This document shows positions 61,186-64,000 of a DNA stretch of 64,000 nt, piece after piece (position 1 is the first letter of the stretch; each line of letters opens with the position of its first letter). A model generated the notes under the pieces. It saw nothing but the letters and a program-made list of their open reading frames with translations, ran no database searches and had not been told where the DNA came from. The position numbers and the translations under genes were made by a program. The stretch comes from CAWDNM01 sp964521195 (GTDB taxonomy: Bacteria; Actinomycetota; Coriobacteriia; Anaerosomatales; JAAXUF01). The DNA is taken from contig CAZFRE010000001.1 of assembly GCA_964521195.1 (NCBI GenBank), forward strand, positions 124,001 to 188,000, written 5' to 3'.

Positions 61186-62640
61186 CTACAGCAGGTTCGA
61201 CACGAGCCGCGCGCCGGCGTTGCGCAGGCGACGTCCCGCCGACCACGAGTCGATCATCTCGAGCGTGATCTCTTCGCACTCCTCGAGGTCTGCGAGGAAG
61301 ACCTCCTCGTGCTGTTTCGCGAGGCCTGCGTCGTAGAACCACACCATGAGCTCCTTGTGCAGGGCGAGGCTGCGGATGTCGAAGTTCATCGTGCCGATGA
61401 TGAGCGCCTCGCCGTCGACCGTCATGGTCTTGGCGTGCATGAAGCCCTTCTGGTAGCGGTAGACCTTCACCCCCGCGTCGACGAGCTGGCGGTAGAACGA
61501 CTCGGCGGCGTAGAACGCGATCTTCTTGTCGGGCCAGCCGGTCATCATGAACCTCACGTCGAGTCCGGCGAGCGCCGAGTCGATCATCGACGACAGGATG
61601 TCGGGTGTCGGGACCAGATACGGCGACTGGATCCAGATGCGCTCCTGTGCCCCGGCCATGCCGAGCATGTGCGCCCGGCGAGCGGGGTCCCACTTCACGT
61701 CCACGCCGGTCGAGACGGTCTGTGCGAGCGAGCGGCGACCGCTTTCGGGGTACTCCTCGGGGAAGAACCGCTCGTTGAAGAGGTTCTCGCCGGTGCGCAT
61801 GTTCCAGCGCGCGGCGAACAGTCGCTGCAGATCGGCGACGGCGGGTCCGCGGAACCGGCAGTGGGAGTCGCGCCAGGCCGGGTACTTGGGTGCGCCGTCG
61901 ATGTACTCCTGGCCCACGTTGATGCCACCCGTATAGCCGAGCACCCCGTCGATCACCACGATCTTGCGGTGGTTGCGGTAGTTGATCTGCCGAGGATCCA
62001 CCACGTCTTCGAGGATCTTGGCCCCCGCCGCCTTCATGCGCTTGAGCTCGTCCTTCTTGTACAGGAGGTTGCCGGCGAAGTCGTTGAGCATGCGCACCTC
62101 GACGCCGGCGGCAAGGCGGTCCATGAGAATCTCGGTGAGTTCCGCCGTGAGTTTGTCATGCTCCCAGATGAAGTAGTGGAGGTTGATGGTGTCCTTGGCG
62201 GCCGCGAGGTCGGCCTTGAGCGCCGCGAACTTGTGCTCGCCGTTGATGAGCAGGTCGACGTCGTAGGCGGGCAGGACCGTCGCGCCTTCGGTCTTGGTGA
62301 TGAGCCCGATGACGTCGTCGAAGCCGCGCGGCCGGGCCCACTCGACCGCTTCGTCCTGGGCCGACGCGTATTTCGCGCGAATCCGGTTCATGGTGGGCTC
62401 GGTCTGCGCCTGGAGCTTCGGGAGGCGGGAGTCGCGAAGTGCGACCTTCTTCCAGTTGCGGCCGAAGAAGTAGTAGAACAGCAGGCCGGTCATCGGAAAG
62501 GCGAATAGCACGAGCAGCCACGCGAGCGTCTCAGTGGGCTCGCGCTCGTCAGTGATCACCACGATGGTGACGCCGACCCAGTACGCTACGAGCAGGATCG
62601 CCGCAATCGACGGCCACGCCTCGACGATCTGCCAACCCAT
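61186..62640 (-). CDS. cls: Cardiolipin synthase (phospholipase D type)
   Basis: 484 residues: two N-terminal membrane helices (about 8-65) then two PLD half-domains with the HKD motifs HRKIVVIDG (about residue 220) and HAKTMTVDG (about residue 400). It condenses phosphatidylglycerol to cardiolipin. The ATG at 62638-62640 is chosen because GGGAGG lies upstream and the first helix starts there. It stands alone. Confidence 0.94.
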   Translation of the reverse strand: MGWQIVEAWPSIAAILLVAYWVGVTIVVITDEREPTETLAWLLVLFAFPMTGLLFYYFFGRNWKKVALRDSRLPKLQAQTEPTMNRIRAKYASAQDEAVEWARPRGFDDVIGLITKTEGATVLPAYDVDLLINGEHKFAALKADLAAAKDTINLHYFIWEHDKLTAELTEILMDRLAAGVEVRMLNDFAGNLLYKKDELKRMKAAGAKILEDVVDPRQINYRNHRKIVVIDGVLGYTGGINVGQEYIDGAPKYPAWRDSHCRFRGPAVADLQRLFAARWNMRTGENLFNERFFPEEYPESGRRSLAQTVSTGVDVKWDPARRAHMLGMAGAQERIWIQSPYLVPTPDILSSMIDSALAGLDVRFMMTGWPDKKIAFYAAESFYRQLVDAGVKVYRYQKGFMHAKTMTVDGEALIIGTMNFDIRSLALHKELMVWFYDAGLAKQHEEVFLADLEECEEITLEMIDSWSAGRRLRNAGARLVSNLL

Positions 62641-62805
62641 AGAGCCTCCCTGGTCGTACAACCGATGCCGCGCCCGTAGCGGCGTGTTCGTCACGGATTG
62701 TACCCATGGCGTGCTTCAACTCGCGCCAACCGGGCGGCGATTCGCTACACTCGGGAACAGACGGTGAGCTGCGCGAACGTGGCACTTCGACAGCGGGGAG
62801 GATGC

Positions 62806-63483
62806 GTGCTCAGCTGGTACCTGCAGATAGCGACGCTGGCCCTGGGCGTGGCCGCGAGCCCGCTGCCGATAGTCGCCGTGATCGTCATCCTGCTCACGAA
62901 GCGGGCTCGTGTGGCGAGCATCGTCCTTCTCGTGAGCTGGGTCGTGGGCGTGACCTTGATGCTCGGCATATCGATCGCGTTCGCTGAGAGCCTGCGGGTC
63001 CCCGCACGCGGTACCGATCTGGCGTGGGAGGGCGTGTTCACGGCACTACTCGGAGTCGGGCTCGTCGTTGCGGGTGTGCTTTCGCGTCGGGGTCGGCTAC
63101 GTTCCGGGTCGCCCGAAGCGCCGCCGGCGTGGGTGAGCGCGGTGGACAACCTTTCACCGGCGGGCGGGGCGTTCGTCGTGTTCACGAACGCGACCACGAG
63201 TCCGAAGAACATCGCGCTTGCCATCACCGCCGGCAAGCTCTTCGGCTCGCCACCGAAGCCGATCATCGAGCGCGGATCGGCGGTCTTGCTCTACGTCGCC
63301 ATCGCGAGCATCACCATTGCCCTCCCGGTCGGGCTCTACCTGTTCGGCGGTGAGCGCAGCGTCGCGAAGCTCGAACAGTGGAAGCGGGCCGTGACCGCGA
63401 ACGCTGCGGTCGTCATGGAGATCACACTGCTCGTGCTCGGGCTCGGGCTTGCCGCGCGCGGCATCTACAACGTGCTGAGCTAG
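62806..63483 (+). CDS. GAP/Sap-family six-helix membrane protein
   Basis: 225 residues with six membrane helices in two halves and a loop around VDNLSPAGGAFVVFTNATTS and the SPKNIALAITAG segment. The arrangement and length resemble the actinobacterial SfLAP/Sap (sulfolipid-1-addressing) family, whose members are linked to lipid export; the match is by pattern only. GTG 62806 follows GGGGAGGA at four to five bases; the open frame upstream lacks membrane character. Convergent with the ClC gene. Confidence 0.75.
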   Translation: MLSWYLQIATLALGVAASPLPIVAVIVILLTKRARVASIVLLVSWVVGVTLMLGISIAFAESLRVPARGTDLAWEGVFTALLGVGLVVAGVLSRRGRLRSGSPEAPPAWVSAVDNLSPAGGAFVVFTNATTSPKNIALAITAGKLFGSPPKPIIERGSAVLLYVAIASITIALPVGLYLFGGERSVAKLEQWKRAVTANAAVVMEITLLVLGLGLAARGIYNVLS

Positions 63484-63510
63484 CAGGCAGCCACACTCGC
63501 ACCCGGGTCG

Positions 63511-64000
63511 CTACACCGATTGCGCGGTCTTCTTCTCCTCGGCTCGCGTTGCCCGGTAGATGCCCGGAAGCGTCGGCGCCATGAGTTGGCGTACGACGAA
63601 TGCCGCGACCGCGGCGATCGCGATCGCGGGAGCCAGCTCGGGTTCGGCGATGAGCGACATGAAGATCGTGATGCTCAGCGGGGCGACCGCGGCGGCGACC
63701 ACCATGCCGGTCGCGATCGCGACGACGGTAACGCCCTGCGGGATGATCGGGATCAGCAGGTTCACGGCGAGACCGAAGCACGTGCCCGCGAGAATGATGG
63801 GGAAGATCGGTCCGCCGAAATACGCGGTCGACATCGACCACGCGCTCAGCGCCAGCTTCGCCACACCGATGGCGAGCAACGCAACCGCGCCGATGGTAGC
63901 CGCCTTCTCGATCATCGGTCCGACCTGCTCGGTACCTGAGAAGAGCAGGTAGGGTGCGAAGAGCGCCGCAAGCGCGATGGGAATACCGCCCGCCAAGGCC
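63511..64000 (-). CDS. ClC-family chloride channel or transporter (N-terminus outside window)
   Basis: The C-terminal 163 residues are visible, and the frame runs through base 64000. Hydrophobic helices surround the family motif GGPIFPIILAGTCFG and the later AAVAPLSITIFM segment, which correspond to the GGxFxP selectivity region and the following helices of ClC proteins. Whether it is a channel or H+/Cl- antiporter cannot be judged without the N-terminal gating Glu. Basic, Lys-rich C-terminus. Confidence 0.85.
   Translation of the reverse strand, partial: ALAGGIPIALAALFAPYLLFSGTEQVGPMIEKAATIGAVALLAIGVAKLALSAWSMSTAYFGGPIFPIILAGTCFGLAVNLLIPIIPQGVTVVAIATGMVVAAAVAPLSITIFMSLIAEPELAPAIAIAAVAAFVVRQLMAPTLPGIYRATRAEEKKTAQSV

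Overview
This window is a 64 kb stretch of very GC-rich bacterial chromosome (roughly two-thirds G+C by eye). Gene density is high, GTG starts are frequent, and neighbouring genes often share ATGA or GTGA overlaps. The gene content fits a Gram-positive-type actinobacterium, perhaps an uncultivated anaerobic Coriobacteriia-like lineage: cell-wall-binding (CWB2) repeats, L,D-transpeptidase, an SfLAP/GAP-type membrane protein, many secreted lipoproteins, a very large multihaem cytochrome c and a single-cluster ferredoxin. The lineage is an inference; no rRNA or taxonomic marker was analysed. No phage, IS element or CRISPR array was seen.

Layout. 1-7.2 kb: end of a beta-propeller surface protein, purL, an O-antigen-ligase/TPR membrane protein and purF. 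7.4-12.5 kb: a 1684-residue secreted subtilase with a large insert inside its catalytic domain and CWB2 wall anchors. 12.7-20.1 kb: a translationally coupled purM-purN-pabBC operon, an orphan LivJ-type binding lipoprotein, purH and a solitary CheB methylesterase. Purine synthesis (PurL, PurM, PurN, PurH, PurF) and the folate precursor pABA (PabBC) are therefore encoded together; PurN and PurH need formyl-folate, which gives the cluster biochemical sense. 20.1-26.8 kb: MscS channel, then tRNA-Lys/tRNA-Glu, a cytochrome with 39 canonical or CX4CH haem motifs behind a CRP-like palindrome, then tRNA-Glu/tRNA-Val.

26.8-41 kb: cupredoxin lipoprotein, PAS-HD-GYP phosphodiesterase, ferredoxin-ArfB pair, Cys-rich secreted protein, DUF72 protein, a MacB-type ABC pair, an OmpR-type two-component system with small envelope proteins behind it, and a minus-strand operon coupling a CarH-like B12-binding protein (no DNA-binding domain) to a LolCDE-like ABC exporter. 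tRNA-Asp and secreted/membrane proteins of unknown role follow.

41-64 kb: YkgJ-like protein, GT39-type glycosyltransferase, YdeI-like and YaiI-like proteins, L,D-transpeptidase, a 926-residue secreted protein, a second O-antigen-ligase/TPR protein, two diguanylate cyclases, an Fe-S aldo/keto reductase, LysE exporter, an SGNH-type lipoprotein divergent from an XRE-cupin regulator plus acyl-CoA synthetase (with a second CRP-like palindrome between them), cardiolipin synthase, a GAP-family protein and the end of a ClC channel. Recurring themes are cell-surface polymers and secreted proteins, c-di-GMP turnover (two GGDEF, one HD-GYP) and extracellular electron-transfer candidates.
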